64,000 nt of DNA. Source: Carnegiea gigantea. Its lineage: Eukaryota; Streptophyta; Magnoliopsida; Caryophyllales; Cactaceae. The translations under genes and the position numbers were made by a program. Location of the stretch: contig JAKOGI010000026.1 in the NCBI GenBank assembly GCA_029747015.1, positions 605,817 to 669,816 of the forward strand. The letters run 5' to 3'. Positions within the stretch are counted from its first letter, which is position 1. Each line of letters begins with the position of its first letter. The notes beneath the pieces are model-generated. The model did not search any database. It was not told the DNA's origin and worked only from the letters and a program-made list of their open reading frames with translations. Positions 22,686-34,420 of the stretch are shown one piece after another.

Positions 22686-25154
22686 TTTGGAACGAAAGAT
22701 ATTTAGTTAGCGTTTAAATTCAAACTAGATTCGTAATTGAAGCTTTTTGAAACATAAGGTAATGATCAAACTAGATTTGCAAGTGAAGCTTATTGGATCT
22801 TAAAGTAATAATCAAATTAGATTCATAATTGAAACTTATTGAAACTTCAGGTAATAGACTCATTCAAATTGGCATATAACTCAAATTAAGTTTTGTAATA
22901 AACTCATTCAGACTAGGTTCGTAATAAAATCTTCAGTTGCCATTTTACTCTTTTTAAAACTCAAAGGAGGATGCATAAATAAACTAAAGGTTTAAAACGT
23001 TCTCAAACTTACGACTATTGAAAACCTAAAGATACTTGGCTCGCTTATTAGTCAAGTGAGGTTTCTTCATAAATTTTTAACATAAACGCTTCTTACAATC
23101 ATAATGGTTTTACTAGTTCATAACTCGAAACTCAATCGAAACTTAAATAAGAAACTAGCATACAAGTCAAGCTAAATTTCATAATTAATACCATAAGTCA
23201 CTCCTTTTCAGATCATTTAAATCCTTTTAACTGCAAGGAGAAGTTATATATAAACTAATGCCTTAAAACATTTTCGAACTCACGTTTAGTTTGCTTTTAA
23301 GCTTCCTAAATCTATCGACCATTCAGTTGAGTCACTCCCTGAGTAGTTCAACGTTTTAGGATTATTTTAGGCTACAAACATCTTCATAACTAACTGGCAG
23401 TTGGTAAGTATTTAAAAGCATTTGAAATCATGAAAACAAGCATTTAACAATCCTTCTTAAAGATGTCTAAATTTTAAGAATTAACCATTTAATGTCACCT
23501 AGCACATTGAGGAGAAAAGGAGTTCACAGCTAGCACATTCATACATTTCATAGCACAACTCGGCAGAATTTACTCAGTAAGCCACACATGGCCTCGCAAT
23601 CCATACGATTACAATAAGCACAACCCAGGCTCCCTCCTCACACAACACTGACCACAAGAACCTCAATTTCCTCAATAGTTCTATCTCGAGCCGTCCTGCT
23701 ACCAACTCGATTTAATATTGTCATAAACAAACCAATAATTCGCAAAACCATCATATAAAAGCATAGCATTCTCATCAATAGCCCAATATAGAAATTAAGC
23801 GCAGCTGTACTGATTTAGCGATGACTTCTAAACAAAATCAACATGCTTTACTAATGCCTTAGTTCACCCAATTAGCATTTTTAAACTTCAAAACATGATT
23901 CAAGGCTAATAAATTGACGAAGTGACAACACTAAGGCGATGATCTGATTATTAATAGTTCAACAAACTTTCAAACTGTCTAGCCATTAATAATCCAGCAG
24001 CAGTTTCAACATCCAATTAACCCACAATTAACACCATGTTCGCAATTTCCTCAATTTCGATTCTAAGTTCACCCAAACTGATTCCTAACCTCAAATCAAC
24101 ATACGCTAATTAATTTAGTTAAAAATCGTTGAAATTAATAGTAATTTAGGAGTAAGGAAATCTCCACCTCGATTCCGAGCTAGGCGTTCATTCGAAGAGC
24201 TCGTTGGCTCGACTTTGGGTACTCGAATGACTTCAAACTCCAACCTTGCCCTCTGGTCACGCGAGCAGCACCAAATTCACTCCCAAACCTCACTAATTCA
24301 AGCATAAACAGACCCAAATTTCACTTATCAACTTGAAGTCGAATTGGGTGCTTGAAATTACAAAATTTTACTCTAATTTATAGAGGATTGAAATAACTAC
24401 GAACTAAATTGTATGGCCATACCTGGGCATGTGTTCGTGCCCCCAATTCGTTGCCCAAACCACCATAGATGTGGTGGGTTCTTCCCGGTTTCTCGCCCAA
24501 AATTCACTAGCTCGTGGGGAGGTCGAATGGGTAGGTGTTGCGGTCGTGAGTGACGAGAAATCAGCTCGAGATCGAGCTCTTGTGGTGCGTCCATGGTGGA
24601 GATGAGAGGAGGAAGAGGAAGAGTAGAGAGGAGAGAGAGGGATGTCGGGAAAAGGGGGGGTGTCGCGGGTTAGAGGAGGAAGAAAAGGGGGGTCATGCGT
24701 ATTTACTAAAATGCCCTCCCTCTTTTTTTTTTTTTTTGGGGTCCCAAGCTGTTTCGTATTTCATACCGCTAGTCTAATTCATAACCCGAACTCTAAAACC
24801 AAAATCGATAACACGATCTTTCATCGATTACTTATTCTCAAAAATATCGAGGTTCGATTTAATAACTGACGAAATAAATTCTAAGGTTGACAACCTATTC
24901 GTATACGGGTTCCTAATCGATTTAGTACTTGTTAATATTCATTAATAGCGCTTATTAAAAATCATTGAAGGATTCTCAAACCAATAATAACAATAGTAAT
25001 TTTAATAGCGACAATGATATTCTTTTAATAAAATTATCGCTCGCATAGGCATGTCAATAATAAGTTAACTCGGATCGTTAAACAAAATATATTTTTATAA
25101 CGTAAAAAGGCGTTACGAACAACTTAACAGAAAATAAAGTACGCGGGCCTTACA

Positions 25155-25313
25155 GTTCGTGATCCAGCTTATAAAATCATAGATGAAAATCCTGATTTTA
25201 TTCCTCTAGATTCATTTCCAGATATAGTTGACAATCTCGTAGAAGATAGTATTGAAAGATCCAGAGTGCAAGAAATGTCTTTGGTGGCAGCTAAACGACA
25301 TAGAATGTTATAA
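25155..25313 (+). pseudogene. PIF/Harbinger transposase, C-terminal piece (3 of 3)
   Basis: Directly after the solo LTR and its GTTCG duplication, the plus strand reads HDPAYKIMDENPDFIPLD and VQEMSLVAAKRHRML, then the stop TAA at 25311-25313. This is the expected C-terminal tail of plant Harbinger transposases (HD...YD...P...RxxIA...WxxH region), here degenerate. Confidence 0.8.
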
Positions 25314-26115
25314 ATCAATATTTCTAAATTACTCCATTCAGATTTTCTTGTGGTAGTTGAATGTAATTTCAAACGTTTAAAACTTACACAATAGATAATT
25401 TGGTTGTCCTCCTCCCCTGGCTCCTCTCCCCCATTTATTTGGAATATGAGCTTTTAGTTGAGGTAGGTTATTACTAATGTTTTAAGTCATGTTTTATTTA
25501 AGTTAAATTCAATGAAGATCAAATCACTTGAAATCCATGCATATTTCAATTAACAATAAAAACATAGATTTAGAGCCATATAAATTCAATTCATAAATTG
25601 AAAATAACTATTGAACACAAATTATTCAAACTAGTAAGAAAATGAAGTTCCAAAGATGAAATTCATTTGACCATAAGACATAAAATTAATTCTTTTTTAA
25701 AAGTAAACAAGATGATCAATTAATTTAAAAAAACATATTCAATTGAAAACTATTTTATAAAAGGGCAACGAAGGAATTGGACCAAAATATGCCTTCCAAA
25801 AATAGCTAACTGTACCAAACATTTTTTCTACAAACAACTAATTCAAACGGCTAATATAAATAGCTAATTCAAGCACCTAACAGTTAACAGCTAATACAAA
25901 CAGTTAACAGTTAACAGCTAAAAGTTATTTGCCAAACAGGGCCAATACCATTATCCTTAAATCCTACTTTAAACATGCATGACAAACAAGCCCAATCCCA
26001 AGTAATTGATAAAGCTTTATTTGTGTGCTTTTGTGTAGGAAATAAGTTGTAATATTTGAAGTGATAAGAATCACCTTATTCAACTCTCATTCTATATGGA
26101 GTAAGTCCTTATGGT
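25314..26115. other. Harbinger 3' untranslated end and AT-rich spacer
   Basis: No gene. The Harbinger right terminus is placed at 25932-25944. Just inside it, degenerate AGCTAATxCAAACxGTTAAC words repeat (25840-25925), as in PIF/Tourist subterminal regions. Confidence 0.5.
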
Positions 26116-26124
26116 TGAAATTAC

Positions 26125-27936
26125 AGTTGTTATATCGTCCATCCGGTTGTACAAATGCAATTCTACAACCGGGCCCACAAAGAAAACCGTCATATTTCGG
26201 CTCACTAAAAATACCCTATAACTCACTAAAATATATTGCTGTCTATCCAGTTTCACTTACTAAAAATAATGTATAGCTCACTAAAAATTTTAGTGAGTTG
26301 AGACACAGTTTTAGTAAGCTAATACGTACTTTTAGTGAGCAAACATACCGAAACTAATGCATCTTATGTATCGAAATTTCACATAGTAAAAATAATATAT
26401 GGCTTATTAAATGTGCTATTGTACTAAAAAAAATTATTGTGAATCTGAAATTCACTAAATTATATTCTAGTTGTCTATATTTTTTTAGTGAGCTATGATA
26501 TTTATTTACTGAGTTGTTATATCATACAACCGGTTGCACAGAAGTAGTTGTACAATCGAATTTTAGCTCACTAAAAATGTATAGCTCACTACAATATTTA
26601 GTGAGTTGAGAAACAATTTTAGTGAGCTAATACATACTTTTAGTGAGCGAATAGATCAAACCAATGCATCTTATGTACCCAAGGTTTCACTTAGTAAAAG
26701 TACTATATAACTTATTAAAATGTGCTATTGTACTAAAAAAATGTTATTGTTCATCTGAAACTCACTAAATTGTATTCTAATTGTCTATATTTTTTTAGTG
26801 AGTTATGTCATATATTTAGTAAGTTATGGCATATATTTAGTGAGTTTGACTATATTTAATTAATTCACTACATTTCTATTATACTCACAAAATATAATAC
26901 AAACATCCTTATGTCATAGTAAAAAGTGATTCAGCTGTAACATAGCTCAAGAACTTCATAATATTATTTACTGGCTATCTATACTATTTTTTTTAGTGAG
27001 TTATGCCATTTATTTAGTGAGCCATGATAGATATTTGGTAAGCTATAAAATGTAGTAGAAGGCAACAGATTTTTTTTATAGTGAGCTATATTGATAGTGA
27101 GCTATTGTTTTCCCTGTTAGGCACAAGATTAATTATAGTGATTACATTTGGTGAGCAGAGAACTGATTTATGATTGCTAAATACAAGCTTAATATAAGTG
27201 AGCTAAATGTATTTCTTTAGTGAGCCAACGACTATATTTAGTGAGTACATAACTCATATTGGTGAGCTATTATTTCTCATATGTACATAGCAATAATGAA
27301 AATATCATCTAGAAAAATAACCATAACATTTGTGGTGAGCTATAATGTAACATCAGTAAGCACACAGGGCAATCCTAATGAGCCAAATGTTTCTTTTAGT
27401 GAACAAAAAACTATGGCACAGGACAACATATTTTTTATAGTGAGCTAAATGTATACCTCTAGTGAGCCAATGACTATATTTAGTGAGCACATAACTCATA
27501 ATGGTGAGCTATCGTTTCTCTTATATCACAAACCAAAATTTGCATGGAACGAATGCAATCCAGTTCGAAAATCTCGAAATTAACTCATCAAAACGCAAAA
27601 CTAACGAACACAACTTTCAATCCGGAAAACAAAAATAGAGATCGAAAAAACACTATCAAACTTAACGAACAATTCCGTTTGATGAAGATTCAACATCAAT
27701 GGCGACATTAAGATCAAACTCAGCCATTCAATAATTGCTAAACACTAAAGTAATCGAAGTAGCGAAGAGTAATCGAATAATGAGGAGAATGAAAACCGCG
27801 ATTTCAAAAAATTGAGGAGCATGAATTTTTTTTTATAAATGGGTCAGGGCTCAGCAGTTGGAGGACTCAAAACTACTGTTGGTGGGCCCAGGTGGACAAT
27901 TGAGTTGTCCACCTAGTTATATGTAATAATTTGTGC
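26125..27936. mobile_element. Non-coding repeat element built from TTTAGTGAGCTA motifs
   Basis: About 28 plus-strand copies, counted by eye, of (T)TTAGTGAG followed by CTAT, CTAA, CCAA or TTAT lie irregularly spaced between about 26285 and 27510. The first ~90 bp carry the complement (GCTCACTAAAAA). Both ends have GGGCCCAC facing inward (about 26168 and 27883) next to a palindrome-rich tip (CCGGTTGTAC...CTACAACCGG on the left, GGTGGACAATTGAGTTGTCCACC on the right). This looks like diverged terminal inverted repeats. TGAAATTAC (26116-26124) and TGAAATTAT (27937-27945) could be a 9-bp target duplication, which would fit a Mutator-like element. No coding region. Family unproven. Confidence 0.5.
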
Positions 27937-28139
27937 TGAAATTATGTTGGGCCTCACCATGTTTGTTGATGGAACTACCAATTTTATCCCGCCCATGGAT
28001 TTTATTTTCGTTAATTTGTTTGTTAATAGAGCTATTCATTTGAGGTGCTTCTTATTAGCCAACAATCCAAAGGAAAATTGAAAAATACATAATGAGAAAG
28101 GATGGGATATGAGATCCAAGATCAAAGGCCAATTATAAA

Positions 28140-28454
28140 TATTGGGCGGCCCTAATATAATTAGGGCGGATGGCCATGGCCATTTAAACCGCTAAGTGTT
28201 AGAAATTCTAATTATCCTAAACCTATATAAGGAGGTTTAGGGGGTTGATTAAATACATGAAAATCACACAAGCCTCTAAATCAAGACTTCCTATCTCTCC
28301 TTCTCTCTCACAATGTCCCAACCATCTTGAGGGATTCAGGTTCAGGACATAACATCCGAGGCGACTCTAGTAGTAACCTTCTAGCAGTATTTATACTACG
28401 TGGGCTAATTCCAACAACCTATTCCGCACTAAGGTCAACCTTTTATTGCTTACA
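28140..28454 (+). repeat. Left (5') LTR of the old copia element
   Basis: It begins TATTGGGCGGCCC (from TGTTGGGCGG) and ends TTGCTTACA. It shares CTAATATAATTAGGG, AACCTATATAAGGA and CAACCATCTTGAGGGATTC with 35415-35725. The CCTATATAAGG core is a good TATA box for element transcription. Confidence 0.85.
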
Positions 28455-28455
28455 G

Positions 28456-28469
28456 TGGTGTCAAAGCCA
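28456..28469 (+). other. Primer-binding site of the old copia element
   Basis: TGGTGTCAAAGCC lies one base after the left LTR. It is a three-mismatch form of the initiator tRNA-Met site TGGTATCAGAGCC. Confidence 0.7.
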
Positions 28470-28859
28470 AAATTGTTTATATTAGCCCTGATTGATCTGT
28501 TCATTTTGACCTCCAGGATTAATTCGTTTAATTTCATAATCATGCTACTAGACTGACATCAAGCAATGTCTTTATTTGTGGCTGATGATATGTTCATCCT
28601 AACTGATCTAATTATGCGATTACAATAATGAAAGTATGTTTCTTTTGTGTGCCAAATTGATTATTGAAAGCGTGATGGACTCGATTAGTTATTATTTTAG
28701 TTGAATAATATGAAGGTTGATTATGCTAGTTTGATTCAAAGCTCTGTGTGTTCTATGAATTCAGTGGCATAATTCATCTAGTTTAATTATGCTAAGTATA
28801 ATTATGAATCTTTCTATGCTATGGGTGATAATAGCATGAAAGCATAAGTTTTTTTTTTT

Positions 28860-29765
28860 TCCTTGACTATGTGTTATGCCCTTCCCCGAACCCTAACCCA
28901 CTCTCACCTACACCAAAACCCTAAACATCGATCCAAAGTCTGAGTGACTAAATAAAAGCAACCCGGTCTTTTTGTCGAACTTCTCCATTACTGCCATAGG
29001 TTTTGTAGTGATGGCGGCGGCGAAAGCCTAAGTGGCTCACTAAATCAGGACTGTTAAACCCAAAACCATTAAAAAAAAGAGTGGGAAAGAGAAGGAAGTG
29101 GCCCGCAAACTCACCCGTCAGAAACCACTATTGGGGGGGGGGACGTGAGTGCTATGTACCATTCACAAAGGTTGTTTCAAAACACCTTCTTCCATCAATC
29201 ATCCCATCAATCATTGATCTACGCAACATCGGTGAGAAAACCACAAAAAACCAATGTTTTCAAGTGCATGTGAACCCTACATGCCTCTACCTTAGTGGCG
29301 AGTTGGCAGTGTGGGTCACACTACTAGACTCGATTTTCGCCAATCTATGCGTTGGTAGGATTTTTTTTGGGATCGCCTGAGATTTGCAGTAGAAGGTGGA
29401 CGGTTTGACATCATTTGGGTTTGACTTCTAGCGGATGAGGATGGTGGTGGTGATGCCCTTCTTGGCACCTTGGTGGCTGGCCAGAAGAAAGTAAGTAGTA
29501 GAGAGAGGTGGCGGTAGTGGTGCCGAAGGCAAGGGCTAAGAGAGACTCTAAGAGTAAGAGTTTAGGGTTATGAAGTTAGGAGGGAGGGAGGCTCCATTTC
29601 GGTTGGAGCTGAGAGGGCAGCGAAGATAGAGTGAGAGCTTAGGGTTAGAGAGACCCTAAGAGTGAGAGTGTCACTTTTTTGGGGTTAAAATGCAGTGGGT
29701 CTGGGCATTTGTTTTTTGTGTGGGCCGAAGTTTTGGGCCAAGTGTCTTTTATGGACAAGGACTTA
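28860..29765. other. GC-richer insert of unknown origin inside the old copia leader
   Basis: Between the primer site and gag, about 900 bp differ from their surroundings in base composition. A 99-codon frame (29081-29380) has no similarity I recognise. GAGAGACTCTAAGAGT-like words repeat near 29535-29665, with GTTAGGGT-like words around them. It could be a captured host gene fragment, perhaps 5' UTR and first exon, or another non-autonomous element. I cannot tell which. Confidence 0.35.
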
Positions 29766-30339
29766 ATTGTTTCTGTTATGTTTAATTACCCAAATTTGTT
29801 TTCCGTTTAATATATGAAATTGCATAACTGTTAATTTTGGCATGATTTAGTTTCTGCCTATGCTCATTTGAATGAATTTGTTGCCTAGTTTAGAAAATTA
29901 GTAGTAATTATATGAATATGGTTCATATTGTTTTATAAATTTGTTTTATTTTATAAGTTTCATGTTAGTGTATAAATAACTTTTATATAATAATATGAAC
30001 TTTCATGGTTGAATATATAATTATGTATTATATGTCAACCAATGAAATTTTCAAATAAGACACGTTAATAAAGTAGTTCTATATAAAATGAGCTTATGTT
30101 AATGTGTTTTACATGATCCAATTGAATGCCTTTGTGATTTTTGTTAGTTAAATGTGTTAAGTAGTTTAACAAAATATTATGAAATTATATGATAATTAAA
30201 TTGTGAAAACTTCTAATTCATATTCATATGTGATGATTAAGAGCTTAGCGAAATTTTTGAACATATGATATAAATAATAGGGTTTTTGATAATTTAATTA
30301 GTTAAACAATATGTCTAACACTTTATACAGCTTTTAGAT

Positions 30340-31200
30340 ATGACAGCTAAGAATTCGATAGGCAGTATGTATTCTAACTACAAACTAGATACGCAAATTA
30401 TGAGCTTTGGCATCTAAAGGTTCAGTTCACACTGAATGAGGATGACATCCTAGATCTCCTGACGACTTCTATTTCTGCCAAGGTAGACAAAGATGAGGAG
30501 GGCAAAGATATTATTGCTAGTGAGCCATATAAGGAAGACCTAAGGGCGTACCAAGCCTGATTCAAAAGAAATCATTTTGCATGCTACAGTTTATTGTCGT
30601 GCATGCAGGATGATCTCTTGGGAGAATTTGAATGTTGCCCTGCTGTTAAGAACATGTGGGCCTAGTTTAAGGTCAAGTTCAGTCAAACATCCGCTACAAG
30701 ATTGCACAAGTTGTAGTGAAAGTGGATGCAATATACTATCAACTCTAGTCGAAGTATCTCTGAACATCTTCGAATCATGAGTGGTATGGTTCGAGATCTT
30801 AAGGCTATTGGGCGAGGTGTTTCTGAGGAGGAACGGGTACTAAATATGATAAGGCTCTCCTTGATGAAAACGAACATTGAAGGAGCTTTAAACTCATTGT
30901 AGCACATAATGAGAACATTCAACGCTTTGAGAAGATTTCAAAGCACGTCGAAATGGAGGAATAGCACTTGAAAGCATGCATCCCTTCCACTATGGCATTT
31001 GTTGCCAAAGTGAACTGACCTTCTCATGGCAAGAAGCCAAGAAGGGTCATCTCCCTCCTCTGAACTCTCACTCTAAAGACGACTTTGCAAATAAATAAAA
31101 GGCTAAGGGCAATGGAGAGAAGAACACAGCATGTGTGAAGTGCTATAACTGTGAAAAGGAGGCACTTTTCCCTCGGAATTGTCCTAGCCTAGCTAAGGTA
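30340..31200 (+). pseudogene. Decayed copia gag with zinc knuckle
   Basis: Short frames around 30430-30960 give gag-like words with stops in all frames. At about 31138-31185 ACVKCYNCEKEALFPRNCPS can be read. It is a zinc-knuckle remnant CX2CX4(H)X4C in which the expected GH is now AL, so the histidine ligand is lost. No intact reading frame. Confidence 0.7.
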
Positions 31201-31239
31201 CCTCTTTTCACCAAAACTTCTAAATTATATGTTTATTCC

Positions 31240-34200
31240 CATTCTTTGTTGCTAACTCTCTTCCTCACTGGATTGTAGACACGGGGGCAACCAAGCGTAT
31301 AGTTTAGGATAAAGCTAGATTCGTGGAGTTTATCGTTGTCAAACTAGGGAACGACAGTGAGGAAAATGTCCTTAGAGTAGGAACAAACTAGCTTAAACTC
31401 CGTGGAGAAAACAAGCTGCTTATTCACAATGCTCTTTATACACATGGGATGCGATGCTCCTTATTGTCTTTTGTTTCTTTGATCAGATTAAGTTTTACTT
31501 TTGGCTTTCATCCTAATGGTTTAAACAATTTCTATAGTGACAATTTGTTTGGCCATATAACACTGAAAGGAAAATTTATTGTTTTGGATTTGGATGGTTC
31601 TTATAGCAATGTCTTATCTACTTTTGTCTCATATTTTCACTCTGATTTTGAATCTATTAAGTGACATGCTAGACTTGGCCATGTGGGCCAAGACAAAATA
31701 AGTAGACTAGTTAAAGAAGATTTTTTAGATCGACTCACTAGGATTACATTGCCTAGGTGTAAGCCATGTCTAGCTGGAAAAAGAAACATAAAGTCTTTTG
31801 GTAAGGCTTCGAGAACATCAAACCTTCTAGAATTAATCCTCTTAGACATCTATAGACCAATGAATGTGAAAGCACGTTATGGGGCAATTTATTTTAGAAC
31901 TCTTACAGATGATTATTCATGATATGGGTATGTGCAGCTATTATCTCACCACTGTGAGACACTTAACATGTTCAAACATTTCGTAGCAGAAGCAGAGATT
32001 CAATTGAATGAAAATTTAAAACTCTTCAAACTGATCGAGGTCATGAATGTCTCTCTGGTATACTTAAAGAGTTTTGTGAAGAAAAAGGTATATGAAGACA
32101 ATTAATGATTCTCCACACTCTGCAATAGAAAGGTGTTACAGAGTGAAGGAACCGAGCATCAGCTGCATCACCTGACATGGTCAGGTCGATGATGGCACAT
32201 GCTAGCCTCCTATTTAGTTTAAGGGTGTGCTGCTCACGGCTGCCTATATTCTTAGCCCTGTACCAGGCAAGAGTATATCTGCCATAATGTACGAGTTATG
32301 TTTTGGTAAAAATTTGTCCTTGAATCACTTATCCCTATGGGGTTCGGTTAGATATGGCCATAACCCAACCCATAAATATAGGAAAATTGGTCCGAGAGGC
32401 ACCAAAATAGTATTCATAAGACACTTCGAACATTCCAAAGGATATATGATGTATAGGAAACATCGTAAATGTGGTATGATGAAAATCAATTCCTGTAAAC
32501 ATCCTAAGTAATGGTGAAATAAAGAAGGATCTCGAGCTGTATGAGTTACAACAAGATATTCACCTATATCTAGGTGAGAGGGAGGACTTGATTCTCACCA
32601 AGTCACCGAAGATAGTACACCTCGTGATTTTAAAAGGAATCCGGAAGACTTGTCTGCTCAGAAGAATGAGGTTCATCCTCAATCTCTAAATCCTGAGGAG
32701 AGTCAACCTGAGAATGAGATTCATCCTCAATTTCTTGTTCTTGAACATGCAGTTAGTCCACATATTTGGAATTAGGGCTGAGCAGGATTGGGTACTCGAT
32801 TTATTTTTATGGAACCAGTCCTGATTGGAACCGGATCCAAAAATCTGGACTTGGTCTCTGTCTTGGTTGGAACCGGGTCTAGAATTTTCGAAACCGGTCC
32901 CGGAATCGATTGGGACCGGGTCCAAAACTGGGTACTCAGTTTCTAATTTTTTTTCTATTTTTTTCATTTTATTTAAAATTTTGACTTGTGATTGTGATTT
33001 TGTGAGAGAACCAATACTCCTAACAAGTTAGCTAATTGATCGTTCAAAATTAAATTTAATAGAATGGTAACTAGGCATTTACCATGCATTAAACTCCAAT
33101 TGGTTAGCTAATAAATAGAATTTCATTTCATCCAAGTATAAAAAATACCATCTTCTCATAGCATTATACATTAACAAAAATATTTAGTAATATCAACGTA
33201 TAGTCGAAAATTATGATGACATCGGAAGAACAACACCTGATGTCAACAGGTAACCGGATAATTCAAATTTTTTAAAAAAAAAAACTGATTGAACTGGGTA
33301 ACCGGGTAAGGGGTCCGGTTCTGGTTCCAAGTTTTTAACACCCGACTCCAGACCCGGTAACTTTGTTTGGCTTATCCAGGGTTTTAGAAACCATTGTCTG
33401 TATGCCAAAAGGACAACCCGAGGAACTATGTTTCTTACCTTGTGCATTGATGACATACTGCTGGCTAGGAACAACTTGGAAATGATAAAAGCTACTAAGA
33501 AATGGTTGTTCTCTGGCCTTGAAATGAAGGACATGCATGAATTTAGGTATGTCCTAGGTGTAGAATTAATTAGGGATTGTCCCAAGAAGTTTTGGGGCAT
33601 GAGCAAGGAAGCAAATACCAAAAAAGTCTTGGAATGATTTTGAATGCATAATTCCAGACCCGTAGATATTCCAGTTGAGACAGGTTTAACCCTGAGTCTT
33701 GACCAATACCCTAAAATAGATGATGAAAAAGAGACAATGAGCAATGTCGTTACGCTAGTGCCATTGGAAGTTTAATGTACGCAATGTTATGTAGACGATC
33801 TAATATTTGCTTTGCGATTGGTTTTGATAAGTCGTTATCAAAGTAATCCAGGACCTACTTATTGGCAAGGCATCAAGAGAATCATGCGCTACCTTCATGG
33901 TACAGTTGACTTGATCCTTTGCTATCAAGGCAGGGACCTCAAATTGAGAGGAGACTCAGATGTCGATTGGGGTCCCGACTGGAATGAATATAGGTTAACC
34001 TCAGGTTACGTCTTCACCCTGAGTGGGAAAGTCCTATCATGGTACAGTAAAAAGCAAGACTGCATAACTTTGTCAACTATAAAGGCAGAGTATGTCGCAT
34101 GTAGCCTTACTATGTAGGAGGCAATATGGCTTAAATGTTTTCTTTAGGATCTTAATCTTAACCCTAGAGTTGATGATCCTGTTGAGATATTATACAACAA

Positions 34201-34420
34201 AACAACTGCCATCCAGTTAGTAAGGATCTGAAGTTCTATCAAAAGACCAAACACACCAATAAGCATCATCACTTTGTGTGAAACGCCGTAAAGACAAGAG
34301 AGATTTCCATCAAGTATATATATGCTGACAAGATGATTGGTGATCTGTTAACTAAGTCGACTCCTAGAGATATTTTTAAAGCTCATGCATTGAGTCTAAA
34401 ACTTCGTAGGGTTTAGTTTT
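31240..34420 (+). pseudogene. Decayed copia pol (protease, integrase, RT, RNase H pieces)
   Basis: Protease is hinted by IVDTGATKRIV after a frame change near 31275. GAG-pre-integrase and integrase cover about 31665-32100 (KPCLAGKRNIKSFGKA, LLELILLDIYRPMNV, FRTLTDDYS). After the 32776-33370 insertion come the RT end (MFLTLCIDDILLARNNLE, where the usual YVDD is CIDD; EFRYVLGVELIRDC) and RNase H (LRGDSDVDWG, LSWYSKKQDC, TIKAEYVACSL). The 3' end carries LTKSTPRDIFKAH-like words. The catalytic domains are broken by frameshifts and deletions. Confidence 0.8.
32776..33370. mobile_element. GGAACCGG-rich fold-back element inserted in copia pol
   Basis: Left half: TGGAACCAGTCCTGATTGG, GGAACCGGGTC, GGGACCGGGTCC. 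Right half: GAACTGGGTAACCGGG, GGTCCGGTTCTGGTTCC, CAGACCCGGTAAC. The ends are therefore rough inverted repeats of each other around an AT-rich middle. It interrupts the copia pol frame. Its word style resembles the loci at 9290 and 49750. The longer ORFs read here (93 and 177 codons, minus) simply translate the repeat and are not genes. Confidence 0.55.

Larger units (their letters stand above)
20417..25154 (-). mobile_element. Large solo LTR (4.7 kb) inside the Harbinger transposase
   Basis: On the plus strand it begins TGTGACGCCCCCAACC and ends GCGGGCCTTACA, flanked by GTTCA (20412-20416) and GTTCG (25155-25159). The transposase frame RRSTVHDPAYK reads through when the segment is removed. 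On the minus strand it starts TGTAAGGCCCGCG and ends GGGGGCGTCACA, like the other LTRs here, and a minus-strand TATA-like CCTCTATAAATTAG lies near 24375-24390. This supports minus orientation. No gag, pol, primer site or second LTR is seen, so it is best read as a solo LTR of a gypsy-type element with unusually long LTRs. A non-coding element with undetected short LTRs is the alternative. Confidence 0.75.
9540..25944 (+). mobile_element. Decayed PIF/Harbinger DNA transposon split by two nested LTR insertions
   Basis: Plus-strand transposon with a Myb/SANT-like ORF1 remnant (9679-10110) and a DDE transposase in three pieces (10324-10759, 19575-20416, 25155-25313). The reading frame resumes across both insertions. 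The right end is taken at GCCAAACAGGGCC (25932-25944). Its complement, GGCCCTGTTTGGC, is a typical PIF/Tourist terminus and is followed inward by AAATAACTTTTAGC. The left end is uncertain; GGCCCTG at about 9575 is a weak candidate for the other inverted terminus. Stops and frameshifts show that it is inactive. Without the insertions it would be about 2.9 kb. Confidence 0.8.

Noticed and set aside
24397..24777. Overlapping ORFs on both strands inside the 4.7-kb solo LTR
   Set aside because: Purine-rich LTR sequence gives open frames by composition (G/E/R/K-rich). No domain.
28135..28139. ATAAA as target duplication of the old copia element
   Set aside because: The pentamer after the right LTR is AATAG, so a match cannot be claimed. 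The right LTR end is blurred by a T run.
29081..29380. 99-codon plus-strand ORF
   Set aside because: No recognisable domain, it spans a G9 homopolymer, and it lies in an unassigned insert. Not supported as a gene.
32686..33031. ORFs of 93 and 68 codons with SNQDR/EPGLEFSKP-like repeats
   Set aside because: They translate the GGAACCGG-rich insertion on both strands; the apparent peptide repeats follow from the DNA repeat.
33211..33744. 177-codon minus-strand ORF
   Set aside because: It runs antisense across the copia RT fragment and the GGAACCGG repeat. The plus strand holds the real (decayed) coding sequence.
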